64,000 nt of DNA. Origin: Tetraselmis striata (taxonomy: Eukaryota; Chlorophyta; Chlorodendrophyceae; Chlorodendrales; Chlorodendraceae). Below the pieces are notes generated by a model, which ran no database searches, had not been told where the DNA came from, and was given only the letters and a program-made list of their open reading frames with translations. Location of the stretch: assembly GCA_006384855.1 (NCBI GenBank), contig VCJN01002404.1, forward strand, positions 34,520 through 98,519. The letters are read 5' to 3'. How positions within the stretch are numbered: the stretch's first letter is position 1; the number at the start of each line of letters is the position of its first letter. The translations under genes and the position numbers were made by a program. Shown in pieces: positions 38,101 to 48,651 of this stretch.

Positions 38101-39361
38101 GCGCCAAATTGACTGCGAGTGTGCAGGTCAGTGATGGTGGCAGCCGAGCAACATGCTGCCTCAACATCTCAGGGTATTGAGGATGAGCTGTGTGTGAGAG
38201 ACACCACCTCCGATGGGTACGAGGCGATGTTTGTGGATGGTGATAGTTAGTCAAATGGGCCCGATAGTGAGTCGCCTAGGGCTAGCTGCGAGTAACTCAT
38301 ATGCGAACCGCGCTAGCGCGCGGCCAACGGTGATGTAACCAAGTGATGCACAATCCTCCAGCAAATTACTGTGTCAATACCGCCTTGTTGCAAAACAATT
38401 ACTGTTTTGCACCCCCTCCCCCCCCGCCAAACGCTAAAAAACTGTACGGTCATGCTGCTCGCAAATACCCTTAACGTAGTCATCACGTCGATACTACTGC
38501 GCCTATTCGTCGCGTCGTACTCGTATAGTCGCTACCGGTTACTAGTGGTACCCGTACGATGAAGCGGGGCACTTTGGTATCCTCCGCAAGAACAAGTAGC
38601 TCTGTTGCTTGGTGGGAGACTATGCCCTGGCGTTAGGGCCCGCAACGGTTTGCGCCATGTCAGAGGTGGCCTCAAAGGTAGCAACCGTGACGTTTGTGAA
38701 TTGAGCATATCCAATTGTTGCGGGAGCAGTTGCATAGTATGGCAGGCGCATGATGTAAGTATAGGCGTCGGGTGGGTCTGGGATTTCCAAATGTAATGTT
38801 AAGCAATATAAACATGGCCTGTCTGCATTATGCTTGCATACGCTTGTTTCACTAATATTTTCCTGACACACTCACAACATATTTTATTCTGATACTGACA
38901 ACATGGATCAATGTTGCGCATGGATGCCACGATGTACTGCGGTATCGTCGCGAGCATGTATCGTCAACCGATGTTGACACAAAATTTTGCATATGGCTTT
39001 GACGTTATATACATATATACTTCTGTGAATTTCATGTCATTTGTGGTATGTATGTTGATATACATGTAATCTGTTCAACAATAATTAGAGTGCTGTGGAA
39101 CGCATTGTGCATTACAACAACATATGCATCGTAGTGCCATTGAGAATGTTATTGTAGCGCCCCGGGTACCTAGGTACCATTACTACTCGGTACTGATGTA
39201 ATGATATAAAGTATGTAATTAAACGTGGTAGCCACCAGCCGCGCGCGCATCTAGTAGCACTTTCACTCTTCGTCTCAGCACTTCCTCGCTCGCTGCTTCA
39301 TCTATTTATGCTGACCGCTTCGCATCAAGAGCATATCGCTCTGCTCGCCCCATGTGCCACA
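35154..39361. other. AT-rich region with no convincing gene
   Basis: Markedly richer in A/T than its neighbours. A 143-codon minus-strand frame at 35,226-35,657 (LSRILHLPTVNMLADCITLQ; LKEHLDDAHIAAS) and a smaller one at 35,755-35,967 look faintly coding but match no family I know and lack clear splice partners. C runs lie at 37,696-37,712 and near 38,411. The rest shows only short frames. The left end should hold the katanin 3' UTR (a TGTAA occurs near 35,368). Confidence 0.4.
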
Positions 39362-39383
39362 CACTATGAGATTCAGATGTGAC
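39362..39383 (+). repeat. CACTA copy 2 terminal inverted repeat (low-coordinate end)
   Basis: 22 bp starting CACTATGAGATTCAG. The target duplication ACA precedes it at 39,359-39,361. Confidence 0.92.
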
Positions 39384-39975
39384 GTAAATGTGCCCTACTG
39401 GTGACGAACGACGACATACGGGGACGATACGGGCGGACGGACGAGGGACGTGGATTTCATACCCAGTAGCGACGACTATCGCGCGCGACCTGTAAAGTAC
39501 TATATGAATTTCTCGTTTCCATAATTTCATCAAATTGATATGCGCACGCGGGCTCGCGTGTCGCCCGCCGACGCGGAGCACCCGGGCTAAGTACAGGCGG
39601 ATGTACGCACTCATTGCACATCGCCGCACATCGCTGACCGCACATCGCTGACCGCTGACCCCGCGGTGTGCGGCGATGTGCGGCACGACGGGCGGAGGTG
39701 TGGGCGGATGTAGGTGGTACGGTAGGTGGTAGGCGGTAGGTGGTGTTCGTAGGTGCGCGTTTTAATGCAGCCGCCCTAACTGCTGATGATTGTGTAACGC
39801 CCCAGCACGCGCATGAAGTACGGGGTCGCCTCACGGTCACCGCCGCTCACCGTTGAATCAAGCGCGGACAGCCGCGCACTCGCATCTGTGTTGCCTGCCG
39901 GTGGTGGGTTACATCCACCCCAACTCTCAACCCCCCCCCCAACCCCCCCCCCGCCCCCCGCGCGCGGCAGCAGGC

Positions 39976-42936
39976 ATGCCGGCAAAGGGATGGATAGCGA
40001 GTGTGTCGAAGGATGGCGTGTACTCATGCAAGCACTGCCGGGGCAACGTGACGGGCACATGTGATAAGATGGCGCGAGAGCGGCACTTCCTAAAATTCCC
40101 GAACTGTAGCCACTCGTTGAAGCGTGCGGCTAAGTTGCGCCGCAAGGCCGCCTTATCACAAGCAGCAGCAGCAGGGGCGGCAGCAGCAGCAGCAGCAACA
40201 ACAGGGGCGGCAGCAGAAGTAGCTGCAGCCGTCGGAAACGGCCCGCCGGCGCCGGTCTCGGACGACGGCGGCTCGAAGGTGGACGATGTGATGGGCGTGG
40301 GGGAGGACCCCGTTGGCGAAGACGGTATGGACATCGACGCGCCTGCGTGGCCGGCGGCGGGCGTGGAACCCGCGATGAGGGCGTGATATGGAAAGGCGAT
40401 CCCGGCGACTTCTACATGAAGGTCATCGCCAAGAAGTTCCGGGGAGTATGGCACTACGGCGTGATAACCGGCGTCGTTACCGAGTGGGTGTTGGAGGACT
40501 ACGGCGGGGCGACCCAGTGGCGCGCTGTTTTCGAGGACGGGGACATTGTGGGCCTTCTTCGTTCAGAGGTGAGTGGGCCCGGCCTGCGTGCTGGTGGCAC
40601 CACTCAACTGCGGTTGTATGGAATCACACGCACCCGCCCGGTCGGCGTGGCAGGTTGTGGAGGCTATGGCGGCTGCCCAGGAGCACCCCCCTGTGGATGC
40701 GGACGGGGAGGCTCGCTTGGTAACCGTCCATGAAGGCGATGACTTGTCCAGTGAATCACGCACCTTGCCCGGCGTGCGTTCAACACAACCCGGCTGGCGG
40801 AGGCCAAGCACAACACTGGCTGCCATGGCGTGTGCCATGTGCATGTGGTCCTGGGCTATGTCAGCATGGTCAACCTCTTCCCCCTCGCGCCGTTCCACCT
40901 GTTTTTTTTTGGCTTGGGAAGGGACTTCTGGAGGAAATTTGTCACCGTGCAGGGCCACATTGGATTCCGAGCTATGAAGCAGGAAGACCGGCGCCAGGCT
41001 TTAGTCCCGATACCCAGCAACTTTGAACGCGGGTTGCGCCCTTCGTTTGCAGTGTCCAAGAATCGAAAGGTAACCCCCCCCCCCCCCCCCCCGGGCATGG
41101 GCGTGGGCGTGGGCGTGACGGCATTCCCCTCCATGACTGCAGGGTCAGGCAAGGTGACGGTGCACTCCGGCTGGGTCATGGAGGACTGCTTGCACCACAT
41201 GGAAACGTTTTCCATTCTTAACGCCGGTCCGCTGCTCGAGGAGGCCCGGGTGAAGGCGATCATGACCGAGAAGGAGCTTCGCGTCCCCAGGCGGTGCTTG
41301 GGCACATGTACAAGCGCATGCAAGGAGCTGCGTGGTCCGTCACGCGGTGGGGGTTGCAGAATGTGGTGACGGAGGAGGACGGCCCCGAGCGCAAGGCGCA
41401 GGTGGACGCGCTCACTGGGGAGGGGAGGACTCGATACCCAGCGCGGCGCCAAGGCGCGGCGGCCGGGGCAGCGCGGCGCCAAGGCGCGGCGGCCGGGGCA
41501 GCGCGGCGCCAAGGCGCGGCGGCCGGGGCAGCGCGGCGCCAAGTCGCGGCGGCCGGGGCAGCGCGGCGCCAAGGCGCGGCGGCCGGGGCAGAGCGGCGCC
41601 AAGGCGCGGCGGCCGGGGCAGCGCGGCGCCAAGGCGCGGCGGCCGGGGCAGAGCGGCGCCAAGGCGCGGCGGCCGGGGCAGAGCGGCGCCAAGGCGCGGC
41701 GGCCGGGGCAGAGCGGCGCCAAGGCGCGGCGGCCGGGGCAGAGCGGCGCCAAGGCGCGGCGGCCGGGGCAGAGCGGCGCCAAGGCGCGGCGGCCGGGGCA
41801 GCGCGGCGCCAAGGCGCGGCGGCCAGGGCAGGGCGGCGCCAAGGCGCGGCGGCCGGGGCAGCGCGGCGCCAAGGCGCGGCGGCCGGGGCAGCGCGGCGCC
41901 AAGGCGCGGCGGCCGGGGCAGCGCGGCGCCAAGGCGCGGCGGCCGGGGCAGAGCGGCGCCAAGGCGCGGCGGCCGGGGCAGAGCGGCGCCAAGGCGCGGC
42001 GGCCGGGGCAGAGCGGCGCCAAGGCGCGGCGGCCGGGGCAGAGCGGCGCCAAGGCGCGGCGGCCGGGGCAGAGCGGCGCCAAGGCGCGGCGGCCGGGGCA
42101 GCGCGGCGCCAAGGCGCGGCGGCCCGGGCAGCGCGGCGCCAAGGCGCGGCGGCCGGGGCAGCGCGGCGCCAAGGCGCGGCGGCCGGGGCAGCGCGGCGCC
42201 AAGGCGCGGCGGACGGGGCAGCGTGGCGCCAAGGCGCGGCGGCCGGGGCAGCGCGGCGCCAAGGCGCGGCGGCCGGGGCAGAGCGGCGCCAAGGCGCGGC
42301 GGCCGGGGCAGAGCGGCGCCAAGGCGCGGCGGCCGGGGCAGAGCGGCGCCAAGGCGCGGCGGCCGGGGCAGAGCGGCGCCAAGGCGCGGCGGCCGGGGCA
42401 GCGCGGCGCCAAGGCGCGGCGGCCGGGGCAGAGCGGCGCCAAGGCGCGGCGGCCGGGGCAGCGCGGCGCCAAGGCGCGGCGGCCGGGGCAGAGCGGCGCC
42501 AAGGCGCGGCGGCCGGGGCAGAGCGGCGCCAAGGCGCGGCGGCCGGGGCAGCGCGGCGCCAAGGCGCGGCGGCCCGGGCAGCGCGGCGCCAAGGCGCGGC
42601 GGCCGGGGCAGCGCGGCGCCAAGGCGCGGCGGCCGGGGCAGCGCGGCGCCAAGGCGCGGCGGCCGGGGCAGCGTGGCGCCAAGGCGCGGCGGCCGGGGCA
42701 GCGCGGCGCCAAGGCGCGGCGGCCGGGGCAGCGCGGCGCCAAGGCGCGGCGGCCGGGGCAGCGCGGCGCCAAGACAGCGCATACAGCGGAATCGGCGGAA
42801 AGGGATGCATTACAAGCTGTGGACGGCAGCCGCTGAAAACTATGCGGTCATGCCGCAACAACCCCAGCACTGGCTTCTGGATACCTCTGATCTGGTTGGC
42901 GGCGGCGGGCTGCGGGATGCAGGGCCGCATGACTGA
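39976..42936 (+). CDS. CACTA zinc-finger/Tudor-like protein with minisatellite-encoded tail, copy 2
   Basis: Start at the ATG of MPAKGWIASVSKDG. Order: BED-like C2HC finger (YSCKHCRGNVTG, RHFLKFPNC); poly-Ala from a CAG tract (AAAAGAAAAAAATTGAAA); acidic linker; Tudor/agenet-like module (KKFRGVWHYGVITG, WRAVFEDGDIVGLL). After an intron GTGAGTGG...GTGGCAG comes VVEAMAAAQEHPPVDADGE. Then follow a hydrophobic block (MVNLFPLAPFHLFFFGLGRD) and, after an intron opening GTAA plus 19 Cs, VTVHSGWVMEDCLHHMETF. A short intron may join LLEEAR to AVLGHMYKRMQGAAWSVTRW. The frame then enters the 30-bp array as repeated RRQGAAAGA(A/E). A likely C-terminus is the frame with GMHYKLWTAAAENYAVMPQQ. A small indel near 40,365 shifts the linker relative to the Tudor part, so this copy too looks unable to make the full protein. 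Function inferred: DNA/chromatin binding for the transposon. Confidence 0.5.
41446..42775 (+). repeat. 30-bp minisatellite, about 44 units (copy 2)
   Basis: Unit GGCGCGGCGGCCGGGGCAGC plus GCGGCGCCAA. Units differ mostly at one base (GCAGCG or GCAGAG), which changes Ala to Glu in the plus frame. Rare variants recur 450 bp apart: GGCCCGGGCA at 42,121 and 42,571, and GCGTGGCGCC at 42,221 and 42,671. This shows that a 15-unit block has been duplicated. The unit has no stop in most frames on either strand, which creates long false open frames. Confidence 0.95.
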
Positions 42937-43348
42937 GGTGGCGGTGCTGGTGAGCCCGGAGAGTCTGCATGCGGCGGAGGCGGCGCAGCCGCATAGGCAC
43001 TAGACAATGCTCTGAAGCGAGCCCCAATTGTCTGCCCAGCGCCTGCCCCAATGTAACGCACCAGCTTGGCAGCAATTGGCAGCTCTTTTGCCCCCCCTCC
43101 ACCCCACAGACACACTACCAATACCAGTTTCTCATCCCGGCGGGCAGTATACCCAGGCTTGTGCGTACGCGGTGCAGGGGGGGGGGGGGGGGGGATCACT
43201 ATAGCTAAGCTAGTGATGTGAGATATGAGTGCAGCAACAGATATTGTGCAAGATATAATACGATGGCATGCAAGCGGGTCCCCGCTCTTCCACAATCAAT
43301 GGCCCTGCTCCCTCTTGCCCCGCCCCCGGTGCCCTTTAGCTGCTCTCA
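42773..43348 (+). other. CACTA segment present in copy 2, absent from copy 1
   Basis: Right of the minisatellite, copy 2 has about 570 bp (AGACAGCGCATACAGC onward) before similarity to copy 1 resumes at GAGTGGGATGGGCGGGGCAG. In copy 1 the minisatellite meets that block directly. The segment holds the likely 3' end of the zinc-finger/Tudor-like gene and an 18-base G run near 43,177. Confidence 0.75.
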
Positions 43349-43369
43349 GCATCCCGAGTGGGATGGGCG

Positions 43370-43885
43370 GGGCAGCGGTTGCTACCGAGTGAGGCGTAGC
43401 ATCGTTTGCAGTAGCAACGCAGCCTTTCCGGTGTGACGCCGCCTGGATGTAACCCAGCAGTACGCGCAAAGTGCAAGTGCAAGCTGCTGATGGCGGGGAT
43501 CCCGCGCGGGGGGGGGGGGGGGGGGGGGGCAGCGGCTGTGGGATAGGCGCGGCAGCGGTTGCTACAGAGTGAGGCGTCGCATCGTTTGCAGTAGCAACGC
43601 AGCCTTTCCGGTTGCATAGTGTGACGCAGCCTGGATGTAACCCAGCAGTACGCGCAAAGTGCAAGTGCAAGCTGCTGGTGGCGTGGATCCACGCGAGGTC
43701 GCAGGACGGTGCGCGAGGGGGGGGGGGGGGGGGGGGGGCAGCGGCTGTGGGATAGGCGGGGCAGCGGTTGCTACGAGTGAGGCGTAGCATCGTTTGCAGT
43801 AGCAACGCAACCTTTCCGGTTGCATAGTGTGACACCGCTTGGATGTAACCCAGCAGTACGCGCAAAGTGCAAGTGTTACACGTCC
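43370..43885 (-). repeat. Three cysteine-rich repeats separated by poly-C, copy 2
   Basis: Minus-strand equivalent of 4,870-5,395. Three blocks read LALCAYCWVTSR and RCYCKRC in one frame, with C-run spacers of 20 or more bases (G on the plus strand). Confidence 0.6.
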
Positions 43886-43917
43886 GTGTGCCCCACCCAA
43901 TGACATTGCGCCCGACC

Positions 43918-45042
43918 TCACTGACGGCATGTCTCGCTCTCCTTCAGCTCCTGGGCCGTCCGCCGCCTCACCCTGCGCACCCTACCAGCCGCGCGTGCCT
44001 TCTCGGAAGCCTCACACACGGCGGTGCGAGTCGCGTCGTGGAACGCGTCCCTGACATGGCGGAACTCCGCCCTCACCGTGGCCGTGGTCGGGCAGGGGAC
44101 TGCCCGCTGATGGGTCGCCATGCATGGGTACTTGGGGCCGCACAAAGCCGGGGTGCCGTCGCAGCAACACTCCCAGTCCGTCCGTTGGCCGCAGTCCACG
44201 CATGACGGGCGTCCGGCCAGGACACGCACATGATAGTGCATGTGGCCGCCTCCCGCCACTGCTCGTAGTGCTCCGGTCAACATGGCGACGAGCAAGTCGG
44301 CATGTCCCGCAGGTGGCTGCGGGGCGGGTGGCGCGAGCGCAGCCTCGCTCGCCTCGACAACCCCCTCAGCCCGATCAGTCGCCTCGACCACGGCCTCCTC
44401 CGCCTCCTGACGCGGCGCACCAGGCGCATCATCGTCGCCTGGCAGGGCGTCCCCCCCCGCAACGGCGCCGTCGGCGGTGGCCGACGCCGTCGTGGCGGGG
44501 TGTTGTGAGGAGGTGGCCCTAGACATAGGTGGGGCCGGCACCGCCATGTGTTGCTCCACATGCGGTGCGGTTCCTGACGCGACAGCTCCGTCGCACCAGT
44601 ACCGGCGCCGGCACCCCACGCCTGCTGGGCTTACCACCAACCGGCATGTTTCCTTTGGGAGGCGGTTCATCCGCGTCGGAGGTAAGCGGCGGTGCCTGTG
44701 TGGGTGTGGATACTGCCCGGCCATTAGGGCTCCCGCCGCCTGCCGCTCCGCCGACCCACGCCGCGGCGTGTGCTGCGCCCCGCATAGTCGCCTCGAATAT
44801 ATTATACATGACGCGGGGACGGGGGGGGGGGGGGGGGGGGGGGGGGATTCGTGCGTTTCGTATGTCGGCGGAAAGGCGTGCGAAGCTGCGGCTGGCGAAG
44901 GTGGTGGAAGTAAGCGTGGCGGCGTCGGCGGCGTATTACCGTGCGTGCGTGCATGCGTGCGCAACCCCGCGGCAGCAAGCGCCGGACTCGGCGTGTGCCG
45001 GCGGCAGAGCTGCGAAGCCATGGACACGGTACGGGATGCCAA
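43918..45042 (-). CDS. CACTA-encoded Ala/Pro-rich protein with Cys cluster, copy 2
   Basis: One open frame of up to 374 residues, the better preserved version of the copy 1 gene. The first 150 residues or so are Pro/Arg-rich and include a C-run-encoded PPPPPPPP, so the true start may be the later MAVPAPPMSRATSSQ. Then come an Ala/Glu-rich middle (EAEEAVVEATDRAEGVVEAS), a hydrophobic helix (HADLLVAMLTGALRAVAGG) and the Cys cluster PSCVDCGQRTDWECCCDGTP with CGPKYPC. A charged helix follows (TVRAEFRHVRDAFHDATRTA), ending ESETCRQ. The Cys cluster suggests metal binding. No family is recognised. Confidence 0.5.
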   Translation of the reverse strand: MASRTVSMASQLCRRHTPSPALAAAGLRTHARTHGNTPPTPPRLLPPPSPAAASHAFPPTYETHESPPPPPPPPVPASCIIYSRRLCGAQHTPRRGSAERQAAGALMAGQYPHPHRHRRLPPTRMNRLPKETCRLVVSPAGVGCRRRYWCDGAVASGTAPHVEQHMAVPAPPMSRATSSQHPATTASATADGAVAGGDALPGDDDAPGAPRQEAEEAVVEATDRAEGVVEASEAALAPPAPQPPAGHADLLVAMLTGALRAVAGGGHMHYHVRVLAGRPSCVDCGQRTDWECCCDGTPALCGPKYPCMATHQRAVPCPTTATVRAEFRHVRDAFHDATRTAVCEASEKARAAGRVRRVRRRTAQELKESETCRQ

Positions 45043-45659
45043 GTCTGGCTAATCAACTGCCGAGGCTGGCGGCTTAACCCCCATGTCCGGCGGTTGAGGG
45101 ACGGAAAGTGCGTAGAAGTTGATCGGCAAAGCGGGCATATTAGCCTGGCTGTGCTAGGTTCCTATTAAGTAATGGCGGTTTGTGCTAAGTAATTTGTAGG
45201 GGTGGACCATGCAGCGCAGGTAGGGGGCGATATAAATGAGGCCGGGCACATATACTGCTCCACGAAACGACACTGTCGCACGTGTAGTTGAATAGACGCC
45301 CCCCCCCCCCCCCCCCCCCGCCGGGTCGGCCCGCCGGGTCGGCCCGCCGACCCGCCACGGCATGTAATATCTGTCATGCATCGCCGGGGTATGTGTGAGT
45401 GGATGCCCCGCCGCCACATCCCCCCCCCCACCCCCGCCCCCCCCCCCCCCCCCCCATTTACACTTGTGCACTCATTAAGTTTGGGCTAGTTTCGGAGCAG
45501 TACATGTACGTATGTATATACATACAATGGAACGTAGGACCTGCGCGGAAAGAGGCGGGGCTGGCGGAGTGCGTTGGGGGTGCGTAGAGTAGCCTGTTGG
45601 TGAGATTCGGGGTGCATCGGACGCCGGATGCCCATCCACCCAGCGTAAAAGACGCGTAC

Positions 45660-46800
45660 GTAATATTCACACTATATATATTCACACGCAAATGTGTGAA
45701 AACCGGACATTCCGTGCCGGATGGGTGGGAATACGGCGTCCGATGCAGCCAAAACCCCAGCAACACGCTATTCTATGCACCGCCAATGCACTCCGCCAGC
45801 ACCGCCTCATTCTCTGTCGATTTCGAAAACGCCTTCACATTATCCACCGCTAATTGCAATTGCCACCGTGTAATGTTGTCACGATGTGCGCACACAACAA
45901 CACTTACTACCGGTTCCGACGCGGATGGAGGCGAGGCTTGCGGAGTGCGTTGGGGGTGCGTAGAGTAGCGTGCTGTAAATAATTGGGGTGCATCGGACGC
46001 CGGATGCCCATCCACCCGGCGTAAAAGACGCGTAATATTCACACTTTATTAACACACAAATGTGTGAAAACCGGACATTCCGTGCCGGATGGGTGGGAAT
46101 ACGGCGTCCGATGCAGCCAAAACCCCAGCAACACGCTATTCTATGCACCGCCAATGCACTCCGCCAGCACCGCCTCATTCTCTGTCGATTTCGAAAACGC
46201 CTTCACATTATCCACCGCTAATAATTGCAATTGCCACCGTGTAATGTTGTCACGATGTGCGCACACAACAACACTTACTACCGGTTCCGACGCGGATGGA
46301 GGCGGGGCTTGCGGAGTGCGTTGGCGGTGCGTAGAGTAGCGTGCTGCAAATAATTGGGGTGCATCGGACGCCGGATGCCCATCCACCCGGCGTAAAAGAC
46401 GCGTAATATTCACACTTTATTAACACGCAAATGTGTGAAAACCGGACATTCCGTGCCGGATGGGTGGGAATACGGCGTCCGATGCAGCCAAAACCCCAGC
46501 AACACGCTATTCTATGCACCGCCAATGCACTGCGCCAGCACCGCCTCATTCTCTGTCGATTTCGAAAACGCCTTCACATTATCCACCGCTAATAATTGCA
46601 ATTGCCACCGTGTAATGTTGTCACGATGTGCGCACACAACAACACTTACTACCGGTTCCGACGCGGATGGAGGCGAGGCTTGCGGAGTGCACTGGCGGTG
46701 CACAGACTAGCGGGAGACTATATCCATTGTCGCTTATTTACAAGCACGGGCGGTGCTGCCAGACCTGATCGTGTACGGCCGATATAATATTCACACTATA
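45660..46800 (-). repeat. 371-bp tandem array inside CACTA copy 2
   Basis: Three units. ATTCACACTTTATTAACAC starts at 46,037 and 46,408, with related starts near 45,666 and 46,790. It has the same internal CGGCGTCCGATGCA and TGCATCGGACGCCG arms as copy 1. Units are 3 bp longer than in copy 1 because of a duplicated TAA. Confidence 0.85.
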
Positions 46801-47124
46801 TTAACATCGGTGCACACCGCCGCACACCGCCGCACACCGCCGCACAACGCTGCGCGCGCACATTCGTCGCGCACATATACGCGCTTCCTATTGCACACAT
46901 TATCCCGGATTCACTCGCCGTATCCATTACGCCGTGCTACTTCAACAATAAACATTGCGAAATTACACCGACACAATGCCGCACCGACTAGCTCTTGACA
47001 ATACGTGCATATAAATAGTAGTGGCGCGCTGCTCCTCGCCTCCGATGTGTCGTTGACTGCTGCGGAAGGCGGTCGTCGACTGGGTGTTAGTTTCTCCACC
47101 TCGGCCGCCCCCCCCCCCCCCCTT

Positions 47125-47741
47125 CACCGCTCACAGCGCCATGGCCGACCTCGCCCCCCCGGGCAAAAGTGGGCGGCGAGCCTTGTTGTCTCGCGTGTCC
47201 GCGCCGCCGGCATCGAGGAGGACGAGAAAGACATGAGGAAACGCGTGACAAGGTGGGCGCGCAACAAAACACTCCATCCTCCACATTAGCACGCACCCAC
47301 TCGTGGCTAACTTGTGCCGCGCGCAGGTTCGTCCGGGAGCGCCATAAGGCCCACCTCAACGCCAAGGCTTCCACAGTGCCAGCGGCGCAACTCGTGGTGG
47401 CCGAGGAGACCGCATCCTCAGCCGCTTAAAGGCGAAACGATTGTGGCTTGTTGTGGGTGTCTGGGCACAGGGGGCGTCCCGACGCGAAGGTAAGGAAGCT
47501 CATGGCGGCGTCGTCGACGGCACAGCCTCCCGGGGTGGTGAAGACACTGACGGATGACAAGAAGCGGAAGAGGCCAGTGAAGAAACGCCGAGGTAAGAAA
47601 CTGACGGTCGCGGAGTCGGAGGCGGAGTCGGAGGCGCAGGCGCAGGCGAAGGCGCAGGCGGAGGCGGAGGCGGAGGCGGAGGCAGCGAGATCGTCGAAGC
47701 GGAGGGTCCCCCGGGCACGCAAGAACAAGAACAAGCAGTAG
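47125..47741 (+). CDS. CACTA-encoded basic protein, copy 2
   Basis: Counterpart of the minus-strand gene at 898-1,520. Exons read IEEDEKDMRKRVTRWA, then RFVRERHKAHLNAK after a GCGCGCAG acceptor, then DDKKRKRPVKKRRGKK. An EAQAQAKAQAEAEAEAEA stretch follows that is longer than in copy 1, and the end is RRVPRARKNKNKQ. It is probably nuclear, function unknown. Exon joins are inferred. Confidence 0.4.
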
Positions 47742-48446
47742 CCCCCGCCCCCTTACCCCCCTCCCCTCACTCCCCCGGCGGGAGCGGCGGGCGGAGGGGG
47801 GGGGGGGGGGGGGGGCGGCGGGGGGACCACGCCCGCCCGCCTCCCCCCCCCCCCCCCCGGGGCCACATTCCCCGATGGCAGCTGTCGCGAATATTGTAAT
47901 TCAAACATTCTTCGGCAAACCGCTGCCTGCCCCCGCCCTCCCCCTCGCGAATATTTATGTAACGTGAGCACTCTTTGGCAAAACATGGCAGCCAAACCGC
48001 CCATCTGATGACCTTTGATCGGACGGCTGGCAGGCCCGTTCAGCAGTACTAGCTATAATGTACACAAAATTCCCCAGTGTTACCGAATAGTACGGCTGCG
48101 ATTTGCGCTCCCATGTACTAATAGTCGTAGTTATCCACAGGACCACTCGCCATCGCGCCCGGGTTCGTACTAGATACCCGGTACCGGCTTAATAAATATA
48201 TCGCGTACTACCCGGTACCACCCGGTACTACCCGGTACCACACGGACAACCTTGTACCTTATACGTCAATGCCATGTAACAATTCACCGGGCTAGTACGA
48301 CTACCAGAATGATGACAAAAAGGATTTATCGCCCGCCGGCAACAACGCCGGATGTACTCGCACGTAACTGGATGGACATGCCGCCACCAGCAGCAGCTTT
48401 CACGGATAATAGTGGTACCGGTACGGTAGTGCTTCGTCACCCGTAT

Positions 48447-48468
48447 GTCACATCTGAATCTCACAGTG
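48447..48468 (-). repeat. CACTA copy 2 terminal inverted repeat (high-coordinate end)
   Basis: 22 bp finishing CTGAATCTCACAGTG. The target duplication ACA follows at 48,469-48,471. Confidence 0.92.
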
Positions 48469-48471
48469 ACA

Positions 48472-48651
48472 ATGGCCTCCGTCAGCACCTTCCATGCCGC
48501 TCCCGGGACGGATGACTCCTCGTGGGAAGACATCACGCTGCCGAGAGGGGCACGCGAGCCCCCGCATGTCCCGCGCGGCCCGCCCCTGCGCTACTACCTC
48601 ACGGCCGCTAGCGCCGATGACTCGTTGAATGTTTTGACGGGGTCAATCTGA
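48472..48651 (+). CDS. Short open frame abutting the CACTA insertion (unknown)
   Basis: 59 codons: MASVSTFHAAPGTDDSSWED to NVLTGSI. The ATG touches the transposon target duplication, so the transposon sits exactly at its 5' edge. Further coding-like text lies at about 48,902-49,080 (GMRPQWREEHALHEDT) and 49,370-49,560 (DGVTRLPYLDVEIPGYTKGH). These may belong to one old gene or to an old mobile element. No family is recognised. Confidence 0.3.
   Translation: MASVSTFHAAPGTDDSSWEDITLPRGAREPPHVPRGPPLRYYLTAASADDSLNVLTGSI

Larger units (their letters stand above)
39362..48468 (-). mobile_element. CACTA (EnSpm-type) DNA transposon, copy 2
   Basis: Ends CACTATGAGATTCAG and CTGAATCTCACAGTG, with one mismatch between the 22-bp repeats. 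It is flanked by the perfect 3-bp duplication ACA at 39,359-39,361 and 48,469-48,471. Length 9,107 bp. It runs in the opposite sense to 187-7,498, with the same gene order reversed. It keeps about 570 bp missing from copy 1 (about 42,773-43,348) and has about 44 minisatellite units rather than 2.5. The high likeness of the copies and the intact target duplications suggest recent insertion. No transposase domain of known CACTA type is recognised in it either. Confidence 0.92.

Noticed and set aside
41446-42775. Possible CRISPR array
   Set aside because: The repeats are directly adjacent 30-bp units without unique spacers, inside a eukaryotic transposon.
40856-43003. Open frames of 456 to 638 codons on both strands over 41.4-42.8 kb
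   Set aside because: They exist because the 30-bp minisatellite unit has no stop in most frames. Only the plus frame continuous with the zinc-finger/Tudor-like gene has a case for being translated.
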